Assembly: GCA_035610835.1 (NCBI GenBank) | Contig: CM069448.1 | Span: 496,001-560,000, forward strand | Source of the DNA: Ophiura sarsii | Taxonomy: Eukaryota; Echinodermata; Ophiuroidea; Amphilepidida; Ophiuridae | Direction: 5' to 3' | Length of the DNA stretch: 64,000 nucleotides | In this document: in pieces, positions 31,781-43,194 of the stretch | How positions within the stretch are numbered: position 1 is the first letter of the stretch | Layout: every line of letters begins with the position of its first letter | Made by a program: the position numbers and the translations under genes | The notes under the pieces: generated by a model | What the model saw: the letters and a program-made list of their open reading frames with translations, nothing else | Databases searched by the model: none | What the model was told of the DNA's origin: nothing

Positions 31781-32205
31781 CTCCAGATACTGTACAGACA
31801 GGCACTAACATATTATGTTTGGTTGAAGAGTGGAGGAACATTCCTCAGAAATCTCTAAGACAGCTGCTTCTAAGCATTCCTTGACGCTGTCAAAAATGTA
31901 TATAAGCATGTGGGGTCATACCAGATACTAGACGCCAGTTGTAATGACACTTTCTAATAAATGTCTGACAAAACCAGTTCTTTTGTTGTCCTAACAGGGT
32001 TGTGTGTTAAAAGACACACATGATTTCACCTTGCACTACTAATGTTGTTTGGGCAACACTTGACTGCATCTGTAATAAATTTCACGAAAATGTAATTACT
32101 TTTGAAGTTCTATTTAATGTCATGACAGATGTTCTTTTAATTGTTTTGAGAAGAGTAAATGTACATGATTTTATTAAAGATTTGTTTTCAGTATTGACCA
32201 CTTAA

Positions 32206-32600
32206 AGGGGCACTAAGAGATGTGTTGGAGACTGCGCCCTCAATAATGATAAAAACTGGGATTAGTATATTTTTATAATTGTATTACATGTATGAACTTA
32301 CACCTATGATTAAGAAAAATCAGCCCTCTTTGTACAAGAAAACGTCGATTCAAAAATGCTCGTACAGCCGCGATGAGCATTTTATGTCCGACAGTATTCC
32401 CCTGCAGTTAGCGTGATACATAATGCGAACCATATTTGGATAGAGGGCGTTTTTCAATAAATAGCGATGATATTGTTTTAATCAAGTTTTGCTGTGTTTT
32501 TGTTAGTAGAAACAACAATAATGACAATTTTTAATGTTCATCTTGAATTCTGAAGTAAATTTTTAAACATTTAAAATGTTCAACACCACTTAATGTCCCT
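32206..32600. mobile_element. MITE family A, complete copy
   Basis: TTAA at 32202-32205 and 32601-32604. The ends are AGGGGCACTAAGAGATG and CACTTAATGTCCCT. Orientation is opposite to 5012-5414. The left breakpoint of the 2.44-kb tandem duplication falls inside it at 32298. Confidence -1.
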
Positions 32601-34740
32601 TTAAGTATATGGCCAATTGTTGGTGTAATGTTTGTTTCGAATCAAATAAAGATATCCAGAAAAAAACCTTTCACTTATTCAGACATTAATCAATCAATGA
32701 ATCACTGAGATTTATATAGCATCTAAAATAGGAGCATGTACTAAGGCGCTTTGTAACAAACAAAGAAAACAAGAACACTACTGTCCATAAGCAAAGTTCT
32801 AAAAGATGGTGTTTTACTAATTGCCAATTGAATTGTTTTTAAAACCTCTAAACATTACTAATTGCCCCTGAAACATTGCCCTGCTACCAAAGATGACAGT
32901 ACTTTAACTTTTATGTTCCTAAGTTAAAAACATTATTAACATTATTAACATGACTGACTGATTGGTACCCCCCAAAATCGTAAAAGGTACATAGTAGCCA
33001 TGTGGTACCGACAGAACCTACCTATGCCTCTGAAAAAGGTAAAGTGGTACACAAAAAAAGGTATATTGTCAAATGTTACTGGGGGCGCCCGCCCCCTCCC
33101 CCCTGTATCCTCCGCCACTGGTCAAGATGTTGCCATGTGGTTAAAACAAACCGTTACTCAAATAGAGGGCGGCATTCTCATGCCGAATATGGGTTCGTTC
33201 ACGAATCATATTCACGGTTACGTTGTGCGTATGATGACGGATACATTACAAAGGATACTTACACGGAAGTTGATTTTTCGACTCCAGCGATTTTAGGATG
33301 AATTAATTCGGTAAATGTGATAAATTTTGACGTTGTAAGCATCGGGTTCAAAATATAAGGCCAATCGTGTCCCCCATTGTCTGATTTTAATGACGATTCG
33401 ACGCGTTTTAAATATAAACAGCATTTCCACCTACATACTTTACTTTTGTTGGCCTTAGACTTCAAGAAAGAGATTATAATTATCGTATAATATAATAATA
33501 ATATCATTACCATGTTCGCTTTGTGACACCTTAATCGATCAAAATGTTTCTTTTCAGTCAAGTGGACGTTACAGTTGGCATGTACCGTAGATGTACAATG
33601 TTTATCTGAATAATATTGCTTCAAAATAAAAATGTGATTAAACTTTAAATAGCTGTATTAACGTGAAGTGGGAGAACCCCAGTCCTGGCTTCATTAGAAA
33701 CGCCTGATATTGATCGACCGACCTGACAACTATTGAATCGTTGTGGAAAAGTTACTTTATTAAATGAGTCTCGACGGAATTGAACAATACGCGTGGTATT
33801 CCAATTTGACGATATGAATTCATCAATGCAGTCAGTCCATATAGGTGTAATATTATCGAAGTTGGTCAAACTTAGTTGCCGGGATCAGCATTATACTAAT
33901 TGGTCAAACTTAGTTGCCGGGATCAGCATTATACTAATCTGATCTCAGAGATTTCCCTGAAGTAAAAGTCAATTTCAGGCGTTTAGCCAGGTGTTTCCCC
34001 CTTCATGTGAATATAAACAGCTATTTAAAATGCAATCTCATTTTTATTTTGGAGCAACAATATTCAATATTTTGACGGCACTATGAGTCTTTAAAAGAAT
34101 GTTTTGCTGTATCAAAACAATACTATAGCATTAGTATTAATACCTAGGCTTTTAGGTAATACAGATACTTATCATCATTCCCACATCATAAAATTATGGC
34201 TAACAACACATAAATATTACAATGTTATTCACCCTTGGCAAATCCAGCGTTTTTTTAAAAGGATGCAATATTTAATTTTCAAACTTCACGACATAATTTG
34301 AGATTATCAGATGGATATAATAATGCAAAATGATGTGATCAGATTGATTCCATTATCATCTGACACCCTATCTACTCTAGAGGGCGCCATTATACCTTTT
34401 GCTGCAATAGATCTGGCCCTAAAAGCAAAGCAGCGTATTTGTCTCATTTACCAAATATAAATAGTTATTAATATTAGTCTTAGGTCCGTCTCCTTTTCAG
34501 CAAAAAAGACCATATGGGAGTTTTGATTTTTATAAAGGAATAGGCCAAATACATAATATAATTGTTGGTGTAAAAGACAGTATTGATCGGAAATAAAGTG
34601 ATTGCTTTTAAATAAAATATTGATCAAAAGTACACACCAAATCGTACCAAATGGGTTCGAAAATTAAAAACAAAAATCCAATTCTGAGGGGGGGGGGGGG
34701 GGGGGGGGGGGGAGGGGGGGTGCGGGGGGCACATCATTAC
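32298..34740 (+). repeat. 2443-bp tandem duplication, copy 1
   Basis: Starts at TTACACCTATGATTAAG inside a family A MITE and ends with CACATCATTAC. Copy 2 follows directly. Includes a direct 38-bp duplication (33862-33899, 33900-33937), a 25-G tract (34688-34712) and non-coding AT-rich sequence; open frames are short and lack homology. Confidence -1.
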
Positions 34741-37179
34741 TTACACCTATGATTAAGAAAAATCAGCCCTCTTTGTACAAGAAAACGTCGATTCAAAAAT
34801 GCTCGTACAGCCGCGATGAGCATTTTATGTCCGACAGTATTCCCCTGCAGTTAGCGTGATACATAATGCGAACCATATTTGGATAGAGGGCGTTTTTCAA
34901 TAAATAGCGATGATATTGTTTTAATCAAGTTTTGCTGTGTTTTTGTTAGTAGAAACAACAATAATGACAATTTTTAATGTTCATCTTGAATTCTGAAGTA
35001 AATTTTTAAACATTTAAAATGTTCAACACCACTTAATGTCCCTTTAAGTATATGGCCAATTGTTGGTGTAATGTTTGTTTCGAATCAAATAAAGATATCC
35101 AGAAAAAAACCTTTCACTTATTCAGACATTAATCAATCAATGAATCACTGAGATTTATATAGCATCTAAAATAGGAGCATGTACTAAGGCGCTTTGTAAC
35201 AAACAAAGAAAACAAGAACACTACTGTCCATAAGCAAAGTTCTAAAAGATGGTGTTTTACTAATTGCCAATTGAATTGTTTTTAAAACCTCTAAACATTA
35301 CTAATTGCCCCTGAAACATTGCCCTGCTACCAAAGATGACAGTACTTTAACTTTTATGTTCCTAAGTTAAAAACATTATTAACATTATTAACATGACTGA
35401 CTGATTGGTACCCCCCAAAATCGTAAAAGGTACATAGTAGCCATGTGGTACCGACAGAACCTACCTATGCCTCTGAAAAAGGTAAAGTGGTACACAAAAA
35501 AAGGTATATTGTCAAATGTTACTGGGGGCGCCCGCCCCCTCCCCCCTGTATCCTCCGCCACTGGTCAAGATGTTGCCATGTGGTTAAAACAAACCGTTAC
35601 TCAAATAGAGGGCGGCATTCTCATGCCGAATATGGGTTCGTTCACGAATCATATTCACGGTTACGTTGTGCGTATGATGACGGATACATTACAAAGGATA
35701 CTTACACGGAAGTTGATTTTTCGACTCCAGCGATTTTAGGATGAATTAATTCGGTAAATGTGATAAATTTTGACGTTGTAAGCATCGGGTTCAAAATATA
35801 AGGCCAATCGTGTCCCCCATTGTCTGATTTTAATGACGATTCGACGCGTTTTAAATATAAACAGCATTTCCACCTACATACTTTACTTTTGTTGGCCTTA
35901 GACTTCAAGAAAGAGATTATAATTATCGTATAATATAATAATAATATCATTACCATGTTCGCTTTGTGACACCTTAATCGATCAAAATGTTTCTTTTCAG
36001 TCAAGTGGACGTTACAGTTGGCATGTACCGTAGATGTACAATGTTTATCTGAATAATATTGCTTCAAAATAAAAATGTGATTAAACTTTAAATAGCTGTA
36101 TTAACGTGAAGTGGGAGAACCCCAGTCCTGGCTTCATTAGAAACGCCTGATATTGATCGACCGACCTGACAACTATTGAATCGTTGTGGAAAAGTTACTT
36201 TATTAAATGAGTCTCGACGGAATTGAACAATACGCGTGGTATTCCAATTTGACGATATGAATTCATCAATGCAGTCAGTCCATATAGGTGTAATATTATC
36301 GAAGTTGGTCAAACTTAGTTGCCGGGATCAGCATTATACTAATTGGTCAAACTTAGTTGCCGGGATCAGCATTATACTAATCTGATCTCAGAGATTTCCC
36401 TGAAGTAAAAGTCAATTTCAGGCGTTTAGCCAGGTGTTTCCCCCTTCATGTGAATATAAACAGCTATTTAAAATGCAATCTCATTTTTATTTTGGAGCAA
36501 CAATATTCAATATTTTGACGGCACTATGAGTCTTTAAAAGAATGTTTTGCTGTATCAAAACAATACTATAGCATTAGTATTAATACCTAGGCTTTTAGGT
36601 AATACAGATACTTATCATCATTCCCACATCATAAAATTATGGCTAACAACACATAAATATTACAATGTTATTCACCCTTGGCAAATCCAGCGTTTTTTTA
36701 AAAGGATGCAATATTTAATTTTCAAACTTCACGACATAATTTGAGATTATCAGATGGATATAATAATGCAAAATGATGTGATCAGATTGATTCCATTATC
36801 ATCTGACACCCTATCTACTCTAGAGGGCGCCATTATACCTTTTGCTGCAATAGATCTGGCCCTAAAAGCAAAGCAGCGTATTTGTCTCATTTACCAAATA
36901 TAAATAGTTATTAATATTAGTCTTAGGTCCGTCTCCTTTTCAGCAAAAAAGACCATATGGGAGTTTTGATTTTTATAAAGGAATAGGCCAAATACATAAT
37001 ATAATTGTTGGTGTAAAAGACAGTATTGATCGGAAATAAAGTGATTGCTTTTAAATAAAATATTGATCAAAAGTACACACCAAATCGTACCAAATGGGTT
37101 CGAAAATTAAAAACAAAAATCCAATTCTGAGGGGGGGGGGGGGGGGGGGGGAGGGGGGGTGCGGGGGGCACATCATTAC
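34741..37179 (+). repeat. 2.44-kb tandem duplication, copy 2
   Basis: Everywhere I compared it, it is base-for-base the same as 32298-34740, except that its G tract has 21 instead of 25 bases (37131-37151). It starts inside the truncated MITE (34741-35043). The lack of other differences means a very recent event or an assembly artefact. Confidence -1.
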
Positions 37180-37480
37180 ATATTCAAAACCATTTCTACG
37201 GAATTGGAAACCAGCCATTAAGTCAAAGACATTAGAAGCTATTCTGCTATTAGGGCGGGGTATTAGGGTGCTCTAACGTTTGCACTGTTTTCTGACATTT
37301 CCATAACAAGGTTACTGCAATGGGTTTTCTAATGATGAATATTGATCCAAAATACCTGTTATTTAACCCAATAAATGCAACGCATTGCCAAATTGAAAAA
37401 AAACGGGTTATGACCACGCTCTATTGAAATATTGAAATACTTGTATTTCATAAAGTTGCTATTGGATTTGTCATACAATT
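37180..37480. other. no gene seen
   Basis: Unique AT-rich sequence between the tandem duplication and a large foldback element. Confidence -1.
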
Positions 37481-37482
37481 TT

Positions 37483-38193
37483 GGGGCTGTGCACCTTCGC
37501 ATAGCCTCCGTAAAACTGCCGTAACTTCTTCATTATTCATTTAATCTTAATAAAAGTATACATTTTTTTGCAGGAAAGGGTTCAATGAATCCAACTATGA
37601 TCATGAAATTGACCATTTTGGAGAAAATTATAAAAAAAACATGTTTTTTGACCCATTTTAGGTTTGGAAAAGATAACTCAAAATATATTTTGTTAAATTT
37701 TGTCATACTAGTTTTATTATATTCCTCATGCAATTCCCTAGGAATCGTTTTTTTAATTTTTTTTTAACTTTATTAATTTTTGAATTACAGACCAAAAAGT
37801 GCCAAAAAACCTGTTTTTTAACCTCCAAAATCGTGAAAATCACGTTTTTTGGTAAAAAATCATATTTTTTGGCACATTTTGTTCGATAATTCAAAAAATA
37901 ATAAAGTAAAAAAAATATTAAAAAAACGATTCCTAGGGAATTGCATTAGGAATATAATTAAACTAGTATGATAACATTTAACAAAATATATTTTGAGTTA
38001 TCTTTTCCAAACCTAAAACGGGTCAAAAAACGTGTTTTTTATAATTTTCTCCAAAAATGGTCAATTTCATGATCATGGTTGGATTCATTGAACCCTTTTC
38101 TGCAAGAAAATGTATACTTTTATATAGATTTAATGAATAATAAAGAAGTTACGGCAGTTTTACGGAGGCTGTACCTGAAGGTGCACAGCCCCC
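37483..38193. mobile_element. long foldback element, arms about 330 bp
   Basis: GGGGCTGTGCACCTTC at the left returns inverted as GGTGCACAGCCCC at the right. The two arms match over hundreds of bases (for example GGTTCAATGAATCCAACTAT against its inverse, and AATTCCCTAGGAATCG). TTAA follows the right end; the left flank is TTTT. The core is A/T-rich. Non-coding. Confidence -1.
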
Positions 38194-38199
38194 TTAAGT

Positions 38200-39070
38200 C
38201 AGGTATATTCACTTTATATCCCTAAATATGAAGCAGCTACGTTTTCCCCCTTTTTATAGGTTATAGGCCTAAGCTCTGTTGTTTTTGGACCCAGTTTGTT
38301 GGGACACGCTGTATAATATAAACGAACACTTTCATGTTGTACAGACACGATTTGATCGCATACATTAAACGAGCAAATCGGTTTCCCGCATTTTTGACAT
38401 AATTCATACAAATTGAGTGGTTACTTTTAAACAGAACACATAGTGGTCGTAAATTGTTTTACTAGTGTGTGCTTAGCAGTGACAATTTGTGTGAAATGAA
38501 TCAAAGCTCACCATTCATCCATACATGCCTGGCCGGTTTCAAAAGCGCACATATCTTAATATTTTAATCACTCAATTTTTATGAACATGAGGTGTTACAA
38601 TGTATGCGTTTCGTGTATATTACACTGATATATACACTTGTTTTAGTTGTATATATACAATACAGATCACTTGTTTATTAACGACTCTAGGTGTTTTTAA
38701 CACAAAGAGTCGTTAATAAACAACCAGGCATTGACCAAAACGCCTGGAAATGGGATACCTTCCTTAAAACGATCCTTAAACTGCATGATCACTTCACGAT
38801 TTTCTTGTTTATTTTGTGTATGTTCCCACATCATGCATTTCTACAAACCCAGCATTTTCCATGTCATTGTTCAATTCTGGAGTCTTGCTGTCTAGTTCAG
38901 ATTCAGTCGTCTATAATAATAACACACAGGAAAACAATAATAGTCAACATTATATTATTTACAGATAACAAACCCAAGAGAAACAAAATTGGAGGTATTG
39001 CTCCTCGGCTTCATCGATTTATTAAACTTCACTGAGCACCCAAACATGGCACTCTTAATCATTATCAACT
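38200..39070. other. intergenic, no gene seen
   Basis: A 114-codon frame (38691-39035) starts inside the hairpin arm, has no recognisable domain and is not called. Confidence -1.
38673..38719. other. hairpin, TTTATTAACGACTC arms
   Basis: A perfect 14-bp stem (TTTATTAACGACTC with GAGTCGTTAATAAA) around a ~17-base loop. Possibly the remnant of a palindromic element. Confidence -1.
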
Positions 39071-39071
39071 A

Positions 39072-39510
39072 TGTAGGTTCACTACAATTTATAATGGTAA
39101 TTTTAATTACCTCATTCATTTGTAGAATTAAATTTAACATAGTTTTAATCTATTGATGATAAGTCACCTGTAGATTCACACCAATTAATACTGGTAGTTT
39201 TAATTACGTCATTCAACTGTATAATTAAATTAAGCATAGTTTTAATTTATTCATGATATGTCACTACATAATATATTGGGTAGTAAATTTATCATACATA
39301 CAATTTTTTGTATAAACAGATTGAACTGACTGTAGATTCACTACAATTAATACTGGCAATTTTCATTACAACATTCAATTGTAGAATTAAATTAACATAG
39401 TGTTAATTTATTCATGATATGTCACTAAATGATATAGTAGTACCTTAATAATACATTGGAGAGTAAATTTATCATACATACAATATTTGTATAAATAGAT
39501 TGATCTGATC
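39072..39510 (+). repeat. degenerate AT-rich tandem repeat, about three units
   Basis: Units begin near 39072, 39168 and 39330 with GTAGRTTCACNACAATTNATA. Each contains AATTAAATT-ACATAGT and TTATTCATGATATGTCACT. Units 2 and 3 also share GTAAATTTATCATACATACA. Confidence -1.
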
Positions 39511-39511
39511 G

Positions 39512-40014
39512 TCCATTTGACGATGCTAATTGTATAATCAAATAATAGTAAGTCATGGAAATATAATTGTATAAATTGATAACAGACGTGTTTGCATCAT
39601 CAACAACCATCAATTTTTTTGGAAAAGTAAAAATACCTAAACCTAATGTATAAACACCTAAGAGAGTTATGCTACAGAGATGACACAATGATGGTTGAAC
39701 TAATGAATTGACTAAGGACCAATATTATATTAGATGAGTCATTTATAACTTTTGTCAGCACATGATTCCAGGGATCTGTAGATTACCAACCCCTACCCTT
39801 AGAGAATAGCTCAGAGAAGTAACATCTGCTAATTTCACATTGTATTCTGACTCAAATTTATGGTATTTAACATATTTTAATGTCCAATAGTCTAATCTGC
39901 ATAATTTATTGTATCAATTTAATGAATGAATGGCAATAATAGAGCGAGCACATAAATTGCTGACTCTAAAATTACACCATTCAAGTTTTCATATGAACAC
40001 TTGCCCAAACAACG
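39512..40014. other. intergenic, no gene seen
   Basis: AT-rich; ends at a 16-C tract (40015-40030) that directly abuts the 24-bp satellite. Confidence -1.
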
Positions 40015-40030
40015 CCCCCCCCCCCCCCCC

Positions 40031-41009
40031 TGGGGAGAGTGGGTGGAGGTGATATGGAGAGAATGGGTGGAGGTTATGTGAAGAGAGTGGGTGGAGGTGA
40101 TGTGGGGAGAATGGGTGGAGGTTATGTGAAGAGAGTGGGTGGAGGTGATGTGGGGAGAGTGGGTGGAGGTGATATGGAGAGAATGGGTGGAGGTTATGTG
40201 AAGAGAGTGGGTGGAGGTGATGTGGGGAGAATGGGTGGAGGTTATGTGAAGAGAGTGGGTGGAGGTGATGTGGAGAGAGTGGGTGGAGGTTATGTGAAGA
40301 GAGTGGGTGGAGGTGATGTGAAGAGAGGAGGTGGAGGTGATGTGGAGAGAGTGGGTGGAGGTGATGTGGAGAGAATGGGTGGAGGTTATGTGGAGAGACC
40401 GGGTGGAGGTGATGTGAAGAGAGTGGGTGGAGGTGATGTGGAGAGAATGGGTGGAGGTGATGTGAAGAGAGTGGGTGGATGTGATGTGGAGAGAGTGGGT
40501 GGAGGTTATGTGAAGAGTTCATTTCAGTTTGTTCAGAGTGGGTGGAGGTGATGTGGAGAGAGTGGGTGGAGGTGATGTGGGGAGAGTGGATGGAGGTTAT
40601 GTGAAGAGAGTGGGTGGAGGTGATGTGGGGAGAGTGGGTGGAGGTTATGTGAAGAGAGTGGGTGGAGGTGATGTGGGGAGAGTGGATGGAGGTTATGTGA
40701 ATAGAGTGGGTGGAGGTGATGTGGGGAGAGTGGGTGGAGGTTATGTGAAGAGAGTGGGTGGAGGTGATGTGGGGAGAGTGGGTGGAGGTGATGTAAAGAG
40801 AGTGGGTGGAGGTGATGTGAGGTTATGTGGAGAGAGTGGGTGGTAGGTTATGTTGAGAAAGTGGGTGGTAGGTTATGTTGAGAAAGTGGGTGGTAGGTTA
40901 TGTTGAGAAAGTGGGTAGATGTGATGCGGGGAGAGTGGGTGGAGGTGATGTAAAAAGAGTGGGTGGAGGTTATGTTGAAAGAGTGGGTGGAGGTTATGTG
41001 AAGAGAGTG
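40031..41009 (+). repeat. 24-bp satellite, block 1
   Basis: The tandem unit is 24 bp, starting GTGGGTGGAGG and ending GAGA. The + strand has almost no C. Here D-type (GGTGATGTGG) and Y-type (GGTTATGTGA) units partly alternate, giving a 48-bp dimer. Since 24 is a multiple of three, all frames stay open (VGGGDVER / VGGGYVKR). A short non-satellite insert, TTCATTTCAGTTTGTTC, sits at 40518-40534. Confidence -1.
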
Positions 41010-42815
41010 AACACAATCACTGGCCGGAAACGCAAAGTCAACACATTACCGAATCACTTTACTCACAGCAACACAATCTTCACTGATCCCGATGACATTA
41101 CTAACAAATTTAATGACTATTTCACCAACCTTGGAAAAAATCTTGCTAATAAAATCCCTCCACCGGACAAACCCTTTACCGCTCACCTTTCCAATAGCCC
41201 ACTCAACTCATTCTTCTTCAACCCAATAACTCTTCAAGAACTGCACGACCTGCGTCACCTTCTTAAATCCGGTAAGAGCACGGGCACAGACAACATCGAT
41301 CCCGGTATTGCTAACAAATCATTTGATCACATCACAACACCTCTTCTGCACATTTTAAATCAATCACTTCTCACGGGTATTGTACCACATAAGCTCAAAT
41401 CTGCAAAAGTCATCCCTGTCTTCAAAAGCAAAGACCAGCACAGCATCACTAACTACAGACCTATTTCCGTATTGCCACCCTTCTCCAAGATACTTGAGAA
41501 AATAGTCCACACCAGATTATATAATTTCCTGGACAAAAACAACACTCTTGTCAATGAACAATACGGATTCCGATCAAAACGCTCAACCTACATGGCACTT
41601 CTTGAACTTACTACTAACCTCACACATGCACTCAAAAAGAAAGATCACACCATGGGTATATATCTAGACCTGTCCAAGGCATTCGACACAATAGACCACA
41701 ATATTCTCCTTGCCAAACTGCGCCACTATGGTATTAGGGGCATCGCATTGGAATGGTTTAAAAACTATCTCACCCACCGCACCCAATCTGTACATGCACT
41801 TAATCACCAATCAACCACACGGGAAGTCACTGTTGGAGTTCCGCAGGGATCCATCTTAGGACCCCTCCTTTTCATTATCTACATGAATGACATAACTAAC
41901 ACAACAAATGTGCTAAAACTCATCCTCTATGCAGACGACACAAACATCTTTCTTTCTCACTCAAACCTTGATTCACTTTACTATAACATGAACACTGAAC
42001 TAACCCACATCACTGACTGGTTCAGGGCAAATAAACTTTCATTAAATGTCTCTAAAACTAACTACATGCTTTTTTCACCTAAAACTCCTCATCACTCTAA
42101 CAAATCACAATTGACAATCAAGACATCTCACAAGTCCACACCACTAAATTTCTTGGTATCACCATAGATGATAAACTCACTTGGAACCACCACATTAATT
42201 CGATTATCACAAGGGCATCTCACGCCATAGGTACCATCTACAGAGTCAAGCATCATCTTCCTCACCACATTCTGAAATCACTTTATAACGCGTTAGTTCT
42301 TCCACACATCAGCTACTGCAACATCATTTGGGCTTCGAATTACCAGTCTAGACTCACCAGCTTAAATATCACTCAGAAATGGGCCATTCGCACAATAACA
42401 AACTCACGTCGCTGGGCACACACCTTACCTCTCTTTCACAATCTCAAAACATTAAAAATCACCGATATCAATCAGCTTCAAACGGCACTGTTTATGCACG
42501 ACTACTTCTACAACAACCTTCCTCCTAACTTCGGAAACTATTTCACCACAAACCGACAGATTCACGCACATTACACTAGACAAGCACACACATTTCATCT
42601 TCCTCTCCCAAAGACCACCGCTGAAAAACATCAGATCCTATACCACGGTGCTAAGCTTTGGAACGATCTTCCCAACACACTCACAAATATCACAAATAAA
42701 CAATCATTCAAAAGACAGCTCAAGCATCATTATATTTCCACTTATGTTACACCTTCAACACACACACTTTCTCCCTTTCTTTCTTTCTTTCTCCATCCTT
42801 CATTTTCATTCTCTC
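41010..42815 (+). pseudogene. reverse transcriptase, one frameshift
   Basis: The first frame (to 42167) runs from a linker region (NTITGRKRKVNTLPNHF) through the RT fingers (NYRPISVLPPFSKILEKIV), LDLSKAFDTIDHNILLAKL (first catalytic Asp), VPQGSILGPLLF and LYADDTN (catalytic Asp pair). Near 42105 a frameshift moves the reading to +1, which continues as TTKFLGITIDDKLTW, SYCNIIWASNY and KLWNDLPNTL, the usual C-terminal domain of CR1/Jockey-like elements. The RT would copy the element RNA at a nicked target. Loss of the 5' half and the frameshift make it inactive. It is a different subfamily from the copies at 44.8 and 47.0 kb. Confidence -1.
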
Positions 42816-43194
42816 TTCTTTCCCGCTTTAGTCTCTTCTACCTCTCGAAGTTCGCATAGTCAATGACCTGCTTTTCTTTGGCAACCATTTGTATTTTGAC
42901 TCGTTCAATGTTCCTGTCTCTTTGTTATGTATTGGTTTAGTTCTGTTTTGTTATGTTTTTTTGTTATTTTCTGTGTAGTCTCTGTTTTTGTCTTGTCCTG
43001 TTTTGCTCGTATGTTGTTGTTTTGTTTTTGTTTTCATATGGTCTACATTCATTTCTTGTTTTAAGGGTCTCCATATTATAAGCCCGCTATCAGGGTTTCT
43101 TTTGGGGCTCCTAGCCTCTTTATCACATTGTGTTATTATTATATCTTCTGTATTCATATTGCTGAATAAATTAAATTGAAAAAATTGAATTGAA
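41010..43194 (+). mobile_element. 5'-truncated non-LTR retrotransposon (CR1/Jockey type) in the satellite
   Basis: Starts abruptly after a satellite unit (AGAGAGTG) and ends in an ATTGAA-type tail (AAATTGAAAAAATTGAATTGAA region), after which the satellite resumes with AGTGGGTGG. AGTG on both sides may be a short target duplication. It encodes a nearly whole reverse transcriptase but no endonuclease domain. Confidence -1.

Larger units (their letters stand above)
29715..31950 (+). pseudogene. Tc1 transposase pseudogene, interrupted
   Basis: Conceptual fragments in shifting frames follow the Tc1 layout: LTEVEVARAVQLLED, YTRRPGQDRRR and LRILAQRNHQSTA (helix-turn-helix region), then EFARDHS and GDWATVLFTDESRFSVSTND (catalytic D within FTDESR), RVRIWSRSGERLVDCNIVEV, and QDNAH with the second catalytic D near 30445. 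After the nested element the C-terminal part resumes as NIPQKSLRQLLLSIP near 31838-31885. Several stops and frameshifts plus two insertions make it non-functional. It would have cut and pasted the element at TA sites. Family assignment is confident. Confidence -1.
29411..32155 (+). mobile_element. dead Tc1-family transposon with nested insertions
   Basis: TA flanks both sides (29409-29410, 32156-32157). Inverted ends of about 160 bp begin CGGTACTCAAAAAAAATTAG and share the words GTGAAATTCATTACAG and AAGGTGAAATCATGTGT. Between them is a decayed Tc1 transposase. The extra length over a normal Tc1 comes from insertions, one at 30481-31160 and more repeat debris at about 31165-31780. Confidence -1.

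Noticed and set aside
33000..33301. Overlapping 98-99-codon frames, repeated at 35443-35744.
   Set aside because: Their repetition comes from the tandem duplication; two overlapping frames and C-rich stretches give no sign of coding.
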